From Pseudomonas sp. FEN (GTDB taxonomy: Bacteria; Pseudomonadota; Gammaproteobacteria; Pseudomonadales; Pseudomonadaceae), in the NCBI RefSeq assembly GCF_904067045.1, contig NZ_CAJFDC010000015.1, positions 62,001 through 126,000 of the forward strand: a DNA stretch of 64,000 bases. Reading direction: 5' to 3'. Below the pieces are notes generated by a model. It saw nothing but the letters and a program-made list of their open reading frames with translations, searched no databases and had not been told where the DNA came from. The stretch's first letter is position 1; each line of letters begins with the position of its first letter. Positions 9,543 through 17,582 of this stretch are shown here, piece after piece. The position numbers and the translations under genes were made by a program.

Positions 9543-10465
9543 ATCCCGTCGAGATCGAAGGCGTAAGCCTGCGTTACGGCAGCATGACCGTGCTGCACGA
9601 CCTGACCCTGAGCCTGGGCGAAGGTGAGGTATTGGGCCTGTTTGGCCACAATGGCGCGGGCAAGACCACCGTGATGAAGCTGATCCTTGGCCTGCTCAAG
9701 GCCAGTGCCGGGCAGGTGCATGTGCTCGGCTGCCGGCCGGCACACGCTGAAGTGCGCCGCCAGCTCGGCTACCTGCCGGAAAACGTGACCTTCTACCCGC
9801 AACTCAGTGGCCGCGAAACCCTGCGCTATTTCGCCCGCCTCAAGGGCAGCGCGCTGACCCAGGTGGACGAACTGCTCGAACAGGTGGGCCTGGCCGACGC
9901 CGCGGACCGGCGCGTGAAAACCTACTCCAAAGGCATGCGCCAGCGTCTGGGCCTGGCCCAGGCGGTGCTCGGCGAGCCCCGTCTGCTGCTGCTCGACGAG
10001 CCAACCGTCGGCCTCGACCCCATTGCCACCCAGGAGCTGTACCTGTTGATCGACCGCCTGCGACAACGCGGCACCAGCATCATCCTGTGTTCCCATGTGC
10101 TGGCCGGGGTCGAAGCCCATATCAACCGCGCGGCAATCCTCGCCAATGGCCGCTTGCAGGCCATCGGCAGCCTGGCCAGCCTGCGCGAAGAGGCTGACTT
10201 GTCGGCACGTATCCGCGTCAGCGGTCTGCAAGGACCGGAGCAGTGGTTGCAGCGCTGGAATGCCGCCGGGCATAGCGCCAGGGCGATAGGCGGCAACGGG
10301 GTCGAGGTGATGGTGGTCAACGGCGACAAAGTCGATCTGCTGCAGCAGTTGTTCCATGAGGAACAACCGCAGGATATCGAGATACTGCAACCGTCCCTTG
10401 AGGACCTTTACGGTTACTACATGAATCGTGCGACGTCTCCTGGCAGCGCGGGGGCTCATCCATGA
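9539..10465 (+). CDS. nosF: NosF, ABC transporter ATPase for NosZ maturation
   Basis: 308 residues with Walker A GHNGAGKTT (about residues 36-44), ABC signature YSKGMRQRLGLAQ (about 129) and Walker B LLLLDEPTVGLDP (about 149). NosF energises the NosDFY complex that supplies sulfur and assists copper-site assembly. It overlaps nosD upstream and nosY downstream (ATGA at 10462). Confidence 0.95.
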   Translation: MNPVEIEGVSLRYGSMTVLHDLTLSLGEGEVLGLFGHNGAGKTTVMKLILGLLKASAGQVHVLGCRPAHAEVRRQLGYLPENVTFYPQLSGRETLRYFARLKGSALTQVDELLEQVGLADAADRRVKTYSKGMRQRLGLAQAVLGEPRLLLLDEPTVGLDPIATQELYLLIDRLRQRGTSIILCSHVLAGVEAHINRAAILANGRLQAIGSLASLREEADLSARIRVSGLQGPEQWLQRWNAAGHSARAIGGNGVEVMVVNGDKVDLLQQLFHEEQPQDIEILQPSLEDLYGYYMNRATSPGSAGAHP

Positions 10466-11292
10466 AGCAGATCTGGAGCATCGCCGGCAAGGAATTCAGC
10501 GACGGCCTGCGTAACCGCTGGCTGCTGGCAATCAGTCTGTTGTTCGCCGTGCTGGCGGTGGGTATCGCCTGGCTCGGCGCGGCGGCGTCCGGGCAAGTGG
10601 GGTTCACCTCGATTCCGGCGACCATCGCCAGTCTGGCCAGCCTGGCGACTTTCCTGATGCCGCTGATCGCCTTGCTGCTGGCTTATGACGCGATCGTCGG
10701 AGAGGACGAGGGCGGCACGCTGATGCTGTTACTGACCTACCCCCTGGGGCGTGGACAGATCCTGCTCGGCAAGTTTGTCGGCCACGGGCTGATCCTGGCC
10801 CTGGCCACGCTGATCGGATTTGGCTGCGCCGCCATCGCCATTGCCCTGCTGGTCGACAATGTCGATTTGCGCATGCTGCTCTGGGCATTCGCCCGCTTCA
10901 TGGTGTCCTCCACGCTGCTGGGCTGGGTGTTCCTGGCGCTGGCTTACGTGCTGAGCAGCAAGGCCGGCGAAAAATCCAGCGCGGCCGGGATGGCGTTGGG
11001 CGTGTGGTTCCTCTTCGTGCTGGTGTTCGACCTGGTGCTGCTGGCGGTGCTGGTACTGAGCAAAGGCCGCTTCAACCCGGACCTGTTGCCCTGGTTACTG
11101 CTGCTCAACCCGACCGATGTCTATCGCCTGATCAACCTCTCCGGTTTCCAGGGCAGTGGCAGCGCCGCCGGCCTGATGGCCTTGAGCAGCGATTTACCGG
11201 TACCCGGCGCGCTGTTGTGGCTTTGTCTGCTGCTCTGGGTCGGAGTCTCGCTACTGGCGGCTTACTGGATGTTCAGCCGTCGCCTGACCTGA
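10462..11292 (+). CDS. nosY: NosY, ABC permease subunit for NosZ maturation
   Basis: 276 residues with six hydrophobic segments, the usual ABC-2 permease layout of NosY. The start ATG overlaps the nosF stop. It partners with NosF in the inner membrane and with NosD in the periplasm. No abnormal feature was seen. Confidence 0.93.
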   Translation: MKQIWSIAGKEFSDGLRNRWLLAISLLFAVLAVGIAWLGAAASGQVGFTSIPATIASLASLATFLMPLIALLLAYDAIVGEDEGGTLMLLLTYPLGRGQILLGKFVGHGLILALATLIGFGCAAIAIALLVDNVDLRMLLWAFARFMVSSTLLGWVFLALAYVLSSKAGEKSSAAGMALGVWFLFVLVFDLVLLAVLVLSKGRFNPDLLPWLLLLNPTDVYRLINLSGFQGSGSAAGLMALSSDLPVPGALLWLCLLLWVGVSLLAAYWMFSRRLT

Positions 11293-11315
11293 TTATTCAA
11301 ACTCGAGAAACTCAA

Positions 11316-11828
11316 ATGAACACTCAGCACCTGACCTGGGCTCGCGCCCTGATGATACTCATCACCTGCCTGGGGTTGGCGGCCTGCAACAAGTCCGCGG
11401 CAGAAAAGCAGACCCTGACGCCAGTGGCCTTCCACAAGAGTGACGAGTGCCATGTCTGTGGCATGGTCATCGCCGACTTTCCAGGCCCCAAAGGCGAGGT
11501 AGTGGAAAAAGGCAAGGTCAGGAAATTCTGCTCCACCGCGGAAATGCTCGGATGGTGGCTTCAGCCGGAGAATCATCTCGCTGAAACGAAGCTGTACGTA
11601 CACGACATGGGGAAAAGTGCCTGGGAAAAACCCGATGACCATTATCTGATCGATGCAACCAAAGCCTACTATGTCGTGGGCACGAAGCTCAAAGGCTCCA
11701 TGGGCGTTGTCCTCGCCTCGTTTTCCGATGAGGCGGTCGCACGCAAACTTGCCAGCGAGCAAGGCGGCAGGGTGTTGCGCTTTGAAGACATCGACCTGGC
11801 ACTTTTGCAGCAAGCGCCGGCAATGTAG
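11316..11828 (+). CDS. nosL: NosL, copper-binding lipoprotein
   Basis: 170 residues. The signal ends in a lipobox (GLAAC, Cys24), giving an outer- or inner-membrane lipoprotein. The metal motif CHVCGMVI (Cys45, Cys48, Met50) is the Cu(I) site of NosL, which delivers copper for NosZ assembly. ATG 11316 was chosen because it places the signal peptide at the N-terminus; frames extending further upstream lie inside nosY. Last gene of the operon, 23 bp after nosY. Confidence 0.95.
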   Translation: MNTQHLTWARALMILITCLGLAACNKSAAEKQTLTPVAFHKSDECHVCGMVIADFPGPKGEVVEKGKVRKFCSTAEMLGWWLQPENHLAETKLYVHDMGKSAWEKPDDHYLIDATKAYYVVGTKLKGSMGVVLASFSDEAVARKLASEQGGRVLRFEDIDLALLQQAPAM

Positions 11829-11925
11829 CAGGCCATACATTGCGCTCAGACATTTTCCGCGGCAGGAAGTGTTGAGGACTCATGATATCGGGGCCAATCG
11901 GCCTTGATTAATCAATAGCCCTCAA

Positions 11926-11953
11926 CGCAGAAGAGAGCCGGCTCGCTTCTGCG
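11926..11953. terminator. 28-bp palindrome, probable end of the nos transcript
   Basis: A nearly perfect dyad (CGCAGAAG at 11926 pairing with CTTCTGCG at 11946-11953, centred on GAGCCGGCTC) lies about 100 bp after nosL. A T-run (CTTTTT) follows some 10 bp later. It lies between two convergent genes, nosL and the cytochrome gene, and could serve either. Confidence 0.5.
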
Positions 11954-12019
11954 GGTTGCGTACTTTTTAGTTCAGAATCTACAGCAACAAATGAGGTATC
12001 GCGTTTCACTCGGGCAACT

Positions 12020-12334
12020 TTATTTCAGCGTCAGAATCCAGTCGGCCAGGGTTTTCGCCTCTTCATCGGTGACCTGGTTGGCGGGCATTGCAATCGGCCC
12101 CCATTTACCCGTGCTGCCCTCCTTGATGCTCTTGACCAGGCCCGCCGAAGCGTCGGCCTGGCCGGCGTATTTGGCCGCCACTTCCTTGTATGCCGGGCCG
12201 ACCAACTTGGCGTCGATCATGTGACAGCCAACGCAGGGCTTGCTCTTGAACAGCGCTTCACCGTCAATGGCCTGAGCCGATTGCAGGGTCAGCGCGGCCC
12301 CCAGGGCCAGTAGTGGAACAAGAATTTTTTTCAT
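12020..12334 (-). CDS. Cytochrome c551-type periplasmic electron carrier
   Basis: A class I c-type cytochrome of 104 residues. The Sec signal ends at AQA (residue 22). The haem motif CVGCH spans residues 34-38, and an axial methionine sits in PIAMPAN near residue 82. It closely resembles cytochrome c551 (NirM family), which donates electrons to periplasmic denitrification enzymes. ATG 12334 has GAGGA at good spacing. It is convergent to nosL and carries its own Anr/Dnr-type box upstream, so it is probably co-regulated with nosRZDFYL and may feed NosZ. nirS and nirM neighbours are absent here. Confidence 0.9.
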   Translation of the reverse strand: MKKILVPLLALGAALTLQSAQAIDGEALFKSKPCVGCHMIDAKLVGPAYKEVAAKYAGQADASAGLVKSIKEGSTGKWGPIAMPANQVTDEEAKTLADWILTLK

Positions 12335-12402
12335 TGTTGATTCCTCAGACTACGAAGCCGATTCGAAACGATCCGCTTCCGGTTTATCCAACAGTCATCG
12401 CG

Positions 12403-12416
12403 TTGAATATTATCAA
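12403..12416 (-). promoter_or_regulatory. Anr/Dnr box of the cytochrome c551 gene
   Basis: TTGAA-TATT-ATCAA matches TTGAT-N4-ATCAA at 9 of 10 positions. It is centred about 75 bp upstream of the cytochrome start; a -41.5 position would put the transcript start near 12368 and leave a short leader. This is the strongest FNR-type site in the window. Confidence 0.6.
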
Positions 12417-12873
12417 GGTGGAATTTACCCTTCAGGGAAACTCATGCTACTGCTGCCGATCATTGTTGGCAGGTGACCAGTTTATGCCAAAAACCGAACT
12501 TGCACATTTATTATATTTTCAATTCCCAGTCATCACTCAACTTATTGGACTGAGGTTAATTGTCGCAGTTGGCGAGCTAATTGCTTTTGCTGACTGGTTC
12601 GCATTCAGCCGTTCTAGAGCCGAGGTGTGAGGGACTTCGATACAGCCTGATGGCCGATTACCTTTTTATGAAGTAGCGTATGATGCTTTACCCACGCAAA
12701 GCTGAAAAAAGCAAGAAGCTGTCAGTCTTATTCAGGACCGGAGATCCTCATATAAAAAAGCCAGCGCATGGCTCCTGCGCCCAGTCTATAAAGATATTGG
12801 CAGACGTGCCGATAATCCAAAAAACTCCAGATGTCAGCACGCTGTTTTGGCGATGATCAAGGAACACGAAACG
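12417..12873. other. Intergenic region between cytochrome c551 and the diguanylate cyclase
   Basis: About 457 bp with no supportable gene. A short open frame extending across 12313-12630 starts inside the cytochrome gene, has no family resemblance and no good ribosome site. The right part holds the promoter of the GGDEF gene. An AT-rich stretch at 12750-12765 is followed by a small GC-rich inverted repeat. No clear regulator site was recognised. Confidence 0.5.
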
Positions 12874-14406
12874 ATGTCTTCTCGTCCGAGCGTACTCAAA
12901 GCATCAGACGTGACCCTTTGTGCTCTGGTGTGCCTGGCTGGGGTGGCCGTCACGGCCTTGGTGCTGATTCTGTTCATCGGCTCAGAGCAACGCACCGTTG
13001 GTGTTGCGTTCCGGCTGGAGGTCGACGAACGATTCAGTCGCCTGCAGCGACGCTTTACCGCTCAGGACTTGAAACTGAACACTGTGAAGCGTTTCTTCAG
13101 CAACTCCGACAATGTCACTGAAAAGGAATTTCTGGGGTTCGTCACGCCGCTGGTTGAAGAGGGCGAAACCTATGGCTGGGTAGCGAGGATCCTCGACAAG
13201 GATCTAGAAACGTTTCATGCCAAGGCGCTCCTCAATGGTGCCGGTGATTTTTCATATTATGAAATCAATCCCGTCACCGGCGTAAAAGTCCCCCTCGCCA
13301 GCCGCCCGGAACACTGGGTTTTGCTCTACCTGGTGAAGCGCGATGACGTGAAGATCACACCTGGCATGGACGTTCTGGCTCGCCCGAGTCGCCTGGCCTT
13401 GCTGAAGAGAGCGCGAGAAACACATCAGATGGTCGTGTCGGAACCGTTGAAAATGACCAATGGCCAATCCGGAGTTTTCTTTGTCGCCCCCGTATTCCAG
13501 GAGACCTCCGAGGTCCCATTGAACGACGATGGTTTGCAAGGGTACGTCGTCTCCACCGTACGCTTGGCTTTTTTGATGGAGCAAGGCATTCCAATACCAA
13601 GTCTGCAACGCCTTGACGTGACGCTTTCAACCGTCGATGCGCAGCATCAGGGGGAAATTATTTATCAGAGCTCAGCCCGAGCAGCCCCTTCAGCGCTTTA
13701 TGAGCAGCGGCTGCTGAAATTCGCTGACCAAAACTATTTGATGCAGTTTCGCCCAACCTCGACATTTCTGCTTGCCAACAACTACGCACTGTCCAGCAGC
13801 CTGATTATCGTGTTCGGGGCAGGGTTGACGCTGCTGCTGACCTTGATGGTGTACTTGCTGATCACGCAACGCGCGCGCGCCCTCGCGCTGGTTGCGGAGC
13901 GCACGCAAGACTTGCGGTTACTGAACATTACCGATCACCTGACGGGGGTCTATAACCGCCGTTACTTCGAAGAGTTGATGGAGCACCTGCTCATCGAGGC
14001 TAACGCGCAGAATCGTCCGCTATCACTGATCATGTTCGACGTCGATCACTTCAAATACATCAACGACTGCTGGGGGCATCAGTGTGGTGACACCGTTCTG
14101 AAGTCGTTATGCACACGGATACGTTCGGCAACACGCAAAACCGATCTGCTGTGCAGAACGGGCGGAGAAGAGTTTGCATTGATCTGCCCGGACAGCGAAC
14201 TGGAGGATACGAGGCTGCTGGCAGAAAAGCTTCGAGTGCTAATAAGCACCCTCCCCTTCGATGAGTTAGGACAGGTGACTTGCAGCTTCGGCGTCGCGAC
14301 CTGGACTCCGTCGGAATCATTCGACGCCTTCATTCGACGTGCGGACGCCGCCATGTACAGCGCCAAATCCAGTGGTCGCGATCAAGTCCAGCTTGCCAAT
14401 TCGTAA
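12874..14406 (+). CDS. CHASE-domain diguanylate cyclase (GGDEF)
   Basis: About 510 residues. An N-terminal membrane helix (about 10-35) leads into a periplasmic CHASE-type sensor with the YGWVARI motif. A second membrane helix (near 310-330) precedes a short coiled coil and a GGDEF domain. The catalytic motif is GGEEF, and five residues upstream is RKTD, a complete RxxD inhibitory site. This predicts an active, product-inhibited c-di-GMP synthase. ATG 12874 is preferred over TTG 12847 and ATG 12853 because AAGGAA lies 9 bp before it. The signal sensed is unknown. A PilZ protein in the window (29743) is a potential, unproven, c-di-GMP reader. Confidence 0.9.
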   Translation: MSSRPSVLKASDVTLCALVCLAGVAVTALVLILFIGSEQRTVGVAFRLEVDERFSRLQRRFTAQDLKLNTVKRFFSNSDNVTEKEFLGFVTPLVEEGETYGWVARILDKDLETFHAKALLNGAGDFSYYEINPVTGVKVPLASRPEHWVLLYLVKRDDVKITPGMDVLARPSRLALLKRARETHQMVVSEPLKMTNGQSGVFFVAPVFQETSEVPLNDDGLQGYVVSTVRLAFLMEQGIPIPSLQRLDVTLSTVDAQHQGEIIYQSSARAAPSALYEQRLLKFADQNYLMQFRPTSTFLLANNYALSSSLIIVFGAGLTLLLTLMVYLLITQRARALALVAERTQDLRLLNITDHLTGVYNRRYFEELMEHLLIEANAQNRPLSLIMFDVDHFKYINDCWGHQCGDTVLKSLCTRIRSATRKTDLLCRTGGEEFALICPDSELEDTRLLAEKLRVLISTLPFDELGQVTCSFGVATWTPSESFDAFIRRADAAMYSAKSSGRDQVQLANS

Positions 14407-14432
14407 CAGACTGGCTGACGCGTTGTCACTAC

Positions 14433-14470
14433 TGCGCCTATTGTTTCACGGGCTTTCGGGCCCGGTCGCT
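14433..14470 (+). repeat. 38-bp dispersed repeat, copy 1
   Basis: Shares about 33 of 38 bases with 26430-26467, including the blocks GCGCCTAT, GTTTCACGG and GGCCCGGTCGCT. This copy follows the GGDEF gene. The other copy lies just outside the C4-like RNA and DUF3077 leader, so this may be a leftover from a similar cassette. Confidence 0.55.
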
Positions 14471-14598
14471 ATTCAAGTGATATAGCAATTGTCTCATATG
14501 AATTGCAACACAATGGATGTCCGCCTTTTCATTTTCACTGCCCCCCCCTTTCATACCCTGTCCTCTTTTCCGAGCCCCCCTTTTCGCAATAAAAGTAG

Positions 14599-14613
14599 TT
14601 GCAAGCGCTTACA
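14599..14613. promoter_or_regulatory. Possible LacI/GalR-family operator
   Basis: TTGCAAGCGCTTACA has a palindromic core AAGCGCTT and flanks typical of LacI-family sites. It lies about 120 bp before the start of the 188-residue orphan gene. No LacI-family regulator is present in the window, so the assignment is tentative. Confidence 0.3.
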
Positions 14614-14734
14614 GGTTGTGTTTTAAAGGAAGGGCTACGAGTTGAGGAATTCGTGGTGTGCTCCTGGAAGGTGCGCTGATCGAGTGAGGTGCAATGTCTC
14701 CAGGTCTTTCGCAAAAACTAAAAGGATTTTAGTT

Positions 14735-15301
14735 ATGACTCTATCTCTTCAAAACATTAAACCTGAGCAGATCGATGCGCTCACAAAGCAATCACAGGCA
14801 GCCTTCGACGCACAAATCAAGCGGCTGCGAGCACTTTCCAATGCGAAGCCGGCGCTAGAAGAGGTCCTCCATCAGAACGTGCCCCCACAATCGTTGTGTG
14901 GATGCGGAAGTCGGCAGAACATTTGCGGTTACTTCTCCTTCGAAAGTAGCGGTGGCGGTTCTTATCCTCAGACCGAAACCATCCAGATTAGTGCGCCAAC
15001 CGCCGAGATTGGCCCCAATGCCCCTCAGCAAGGAACCGCCGTGCGGTTCGTCGGCCAGGTGACAGGTACGGGGACCAATGTCAACATTCCCAATATCTAC
15101 CTGCAGGGCACGGTGCCCGATGCTGAGAACCTCATTGGCGTCTCGTTGTTGCTGCAATTGTCGATCAGTTCAGGTTCGCTCGCCCTGTACCTTCATGAAG
15201 GACAGCGCCTGTTGACCGTACTGGTCCATCCCTCACAATATGGCGGGAGCATCAGTGGCCAGTTCTCCGGCAGTGGGAACGGCGTATTCCAGCGGGCGTG
15301 A
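14735..15301 (+). CDS. Unrecognised 188-residue protein, possibly VapA-like beta-barrel
   Basis: ATG 14735 has AAGGA 9 bp upstream; frames further upstream lack support. There is no signal peptide. Residues 1-45 look helical and charged. Then comes a cysteine cluster (Cys55, Cys57, Cys64), a Gly/Ser-rich linker, and a C-terminal half made of alternating beta-strands ending in a glycine-rich GSGNGVF. The strand pattern and Gly-rich finish recall the compact beta-barrel of Rhodococcus VapA-family proteins, but I see no decisive motif. The gene stands alone between its own upstream region and a clear terminator (15338-15372). No function is claimed. Confidence 0.65.
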   Translation: MTLSLQNIKPEQIDALTKQSQAAFDAQIKRLRALSNAKPALEEVLHQNVPPQSLCGCGSRQNICGYFSFESSGGGSYPQTETIQISAPTAEIGPNAPQQGTAVRFVGQVTGTGTNVNIPNIYLQGTVPDAENLIGVSLLLQLSISSGSLALYLHEGQRLLTVLVHPSQYGGSISGQFSGSGNGVFQRA

Positions 15302-15337
15302 TGTAGTCGACCAGAAGTACTCAGCCCAACGCAGGAG

Positions 15338-15372
15338 AAGAAAGCCCTAGCCCCAAATGCCAGGGCTTTCTT
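15338..15372. terminator. Rho-independent terminator after the 188-residue gene
   Basis: Arms AAGAAAGCCCT (15338-15348) and AGGGCTTTCTT (15362-15372) are perfectly complementary with a 13-base loop, and A/T runs at the arm ends work in both directions. It ends the orphan gene on the plus strand and could also end the minus-strand pseudogene. Confidence 0.75.
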
Positions 15373-15449
15373 GTCCCGATCGAGTCCCAGGAAGTGGTGT
15401 AACTGCACCAACCGAAAGCGCCCACCTGCCGGAAATGCCAGCAGATCAC

Positions 15450-15651
15450 TCAGCCAAGCAGGCTGACGCCGATTGAGAAGTTGGTGTGCTTGACGGAATG
15501 GGCGATGAGGCCCAGCGAAAGCAGACAGGCAGGCATGCTCCAGCGTTCGCGCCATGAGCAGCGGCCCGGTGTCCATCGGGCGCAGTCCAAGGCTCTCGAT
15601 GAACGCCGAAACACGTGCCTGCGCGTCGCCGCCGGCGCTATCCGGCGTTCA
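15450..15651 (-). pseudogene. C-terminal remnant of an NAD(P)-binding (F420-reductase-like) oxidoreductase
   Basis: Read on the minus strand, a fragment with FIESLGLRPMDTGPLLMART (residues encoded about 15604-15545) continues after a one-base frameshift as LIAHSVKHTNFSIGVSLLG and then a stop (15450). This is the typical C-terminal part of NADP oxidoreductase / coenzyme F420-dependent family enzymes, in which GLRPxDxGPL precedes the last helices. The N-terminal Rossmann fold is missing: an in-frame stop lies at 15649-15651, beside the hxlR promoter. The fragment is about 65 residues long, so it is a decayed gene. It lies divergently to the HxlR regulator, as such enzymes often do. Confidence 0.6.
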
Positions 15652-15742
15652 ACATGTGAGCCATGCCGGCCTTATCACTTGTAAAAAGCAATTTATCTGC
15701 AGAAATTTACTTGCGCCATACAAGCGATGCTAATATCTCGCC

Positions 15743-16195
15743 ATGAAAACAGCCTCTAAAGAAGACGTTCGGTCCCATTGCGCGGTGAACTATGGCGTGG
15801 AGATCTTCGGCGACCGGTGGTCGCTCCTGATCATTCGCGACATCGTTTTTGTGGGTAAGAAGACGTATGGCCAGTTCCTGAAATCGGAAGAGGGTATTGC
15901 GACCAATGTCCTTGCTTCCCGCCTTGCCTTTCTTGAGGAGCAAGGCATTCTCTCGAAGGCGCCCAGCCCCGACGACAGGCGCAAGGATTTCTACACGCTG
16001 ACCGAGAAGGGCCTGGATCTCATTCCCATCGTGCTCAACATCGTCCTATGGAGCGCGAAGCACGATTCGAAGTCGTACGTGCGAGGCCTCAAGGAGTTCG
16101 TTGCCCGATTAAGTCAAAACCCCATGCAGGTGAGTGAAGAGGTGAAGGCGCTGGTCCGCAGTGGCGGATGCATGTTTCCTGAGAGCAAGGAATAA
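15743..16195 (+). CDS. HxlR-family transcriptional regulator
   Basis: 150 residues. The winged helix-turn-helix follows the HxlR pattern: FGDRWSLLIIRDI at residues about 22-34, ATNVLASRLAFLEEQGIL about 52-70, then a wing and YTLTEKGLDL. The usual redox-type cysteine near the N-terminus is present (HCAVNYG). HxlR proteins commonly control a divergent oxidoreductase. Here the divergent gene is only a remnant (15450-15651), so the regulator may be an orphan or act elsewhere. ATG 15743 has no strong ribosome site. Confidence 0.88.
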   Translation: MKTASKEDVRSHCAVNYGVEIFGDRWSLLIIRDIVFVGKKTYGQFLKSEEGIATNVLASRLAFLEEQGILSKAPSPDDRRKDFYTLTEKGLDLIPIVLNIVLWSAKHDSKSYVRGLKEFVARLSQNPMQVSEEVKALVRSGGCMFPESKE

Positions 16196-16786
16196 GCAAG
16201 ACAGCAAGCGCGACCTGCCACGCTGCACGGACTATATGCACACGCCACCGGCTACAAGGTGCAGCGAATAGCGGGGCCGATGTCCGAGACGGCCCTGGAA
16301 GCCGCCACCAGGCATCAGTAGCCGGTGATTTGAAAATAGATCCGCCCCTTTCCGGTGTCAGGCTCTTATGCGCTGTTCGACGACCCGCAGCACATCACAA
16401 CCATCTTGCAGCAACAGCGCGGCCACACCAGAAATGCGCATCAAATCGATGCCGTCCGAGTGATGGCTGCTTGCATGGAAGCGCCGGCCAGCAGCCCCCC
16501 CTCCAGCAGCATCCCCGTTTTCGGTTGACCCACGGGAAAAAGGCAATTTTGGTAATTTCCTTCTTGATAAAGAAATAAAAACAACAAAATCAATAGCTTA
16601 CAGACATTCTGTAAAGGTAATAATGGAGTAATAGATAGGTTAGAAAATTACCTCTCCACTCAGTAATACCACCCCCTTACAAAACCCAGTAAAATCAAGC
16701 ACTTGTAAAAAAACTACCTCCAGCCTTACCCGATATTACCTATCAAGGTAATGAGCCAAAGCCACGCACTGTAAGGGCTCCAGGCG
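16196..16786. other. Decayed AT-rich stretch next to the IS630 remnant
   Basis: No convincing gene. The left part (16220-16320) has a short frame ending at a TAG that may be the tail of a broken gene, but I could not place it. The right part (16550-16760) is AT-rich and carries five GGTAAT/ATTACC hexamers (16551, 16616, 16647, 16735, 16747), the last two forming an inverted pair with a six-base spacer. It marks the left side of the acquired region. Confidence 0.5.
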
Positions 16787-17512
16787 ATTTCAGCTGCCCA
16801 TCGACAAGTATGGGCAGCTTCCGACCTCAAACCCCATCGCCTGAAGAACTTCAAGATCAGCAATGATCCCCATTTCGCCGACAAGGTGGTCGACGTGGTT
16901 GGGCTCTATCTGAACCCGCCGGATAACGCCCTGGTACTGTCGGTTGACAAGAAAATCCAGATCCAGGCGCTGGATCGCACTCAGCCGATGTTGCCGCTGC
17001 GCCCAGGTCAGATCGAACGCCGCGCGCATGACTATAAGCGCCATGGAACCGCGAGCTTGTACGCGGCATTCGACATCATGACGGGCCAGGTCATCGGGCG
17101 GATTACCCAGCGTCATCGGGCCAAGGAGTTTTTGGCTTTCCTGCAACAGATCGATCGCGGCACACCGGCCGAACTGGATCTGCATGTGATTCTGGATAAC
17201 AGCTCAACCCACAAAACTGCCGCCATCAAGCAGTGGCTGGAAAAGCATCCACGCTTCAAATTGCACTTCACCCCGACCAGCGCGTCCTGGCTGAACGCCG
17301 TGGAGGGCTGGTTCGCCCAACTGGAAAGACGAGCGCTGTACCGGAGCGCCTTCACCAGCGTGGCCGATTTAAAAACGGCTATCCGCCAATTTATCGAAGC
17401 TCATAACGAGCACTCAGCTACCCCCTTTAAATGGAACAAAACGGCTGAGGCCATCATCAGTTCGGTGCATAGAGCAAAGTTGAGCATAACCAAAAATAAA
17501 TTAATGAATTAA
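16787..17512 (+). mobile_element. IS630-family transposase, 5'-truncated
   Basis: The readable frame matches the C-terminal two thirds of IS630-type (Tc1/mariner-like DDE) transposases: VVGLYLNPPDNALVLSVDKK, then ALDRTQP, THDYKRHG-like HDYKRHGTASL, LDNSSTHKT and NAVEGWFAQLERR. The catalytic Asp, Asp and Glu appear kept. Recognisable coding begins at about 16787 with the tail of the helix-turn-helix region, and a stop lies in frame just upstream. The first roughly 130 residues of a normal transposase are missing. The first internal ATG is at 16886. Inverted repeats were not located. The element is probably inactive and marks one edge of the acetone-carboxylase region. Confidence 0.8.
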
Positions 17513-17582
17513 CCGCTCAGGCCACTAGGCATTCTCCGCTCAAGAAGTTAGTTGTTTTCGACTGAAGTATACAGTTGATGCC

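Larger units (their letters stand above)
14407..14734. other. Intergenic region with a repeat copy and a LacI-type palindrome
   Basis: No gene. It contains a 38-bp sequence (14433-14470) also found with about five differences at 26430-26467, a C-run with pyrimidine tracts at 14540-14585, and a near-palindrome TTGCAAGCGCTTACA at 14599-14613 of the kind bound by LacI/GalR-family repressors. Confidence 0.5.

Noticed and set aside
11904..11915. TTGATTAATCAA palindrome after nosL as an FNR box
   Set aside because: The two half-sites are separated by two bases instead of four and it lies between convergent gene ends.
12313..12630. 105-codon frame upstream of the diguanylate cyclase
   Set aside because: It begins inside the cytochrome gene, has no ribosome site and no family resemblance, and covers the cytochrome promoter.
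15193..15576. 127-codon intact minus-strand gene downstream of the orphan protein
   Set aside because: Only its first part shows oxidoreductase similarity, which continues in another frame; the rest runs through a terminator and the opposite gene.
16330..16578. 82-codon plus-strand frame before the IS630 remnant
   Set aside because: His/Pro/Arg-rich translation with no motif and no ribosome site, in decayed DNA.
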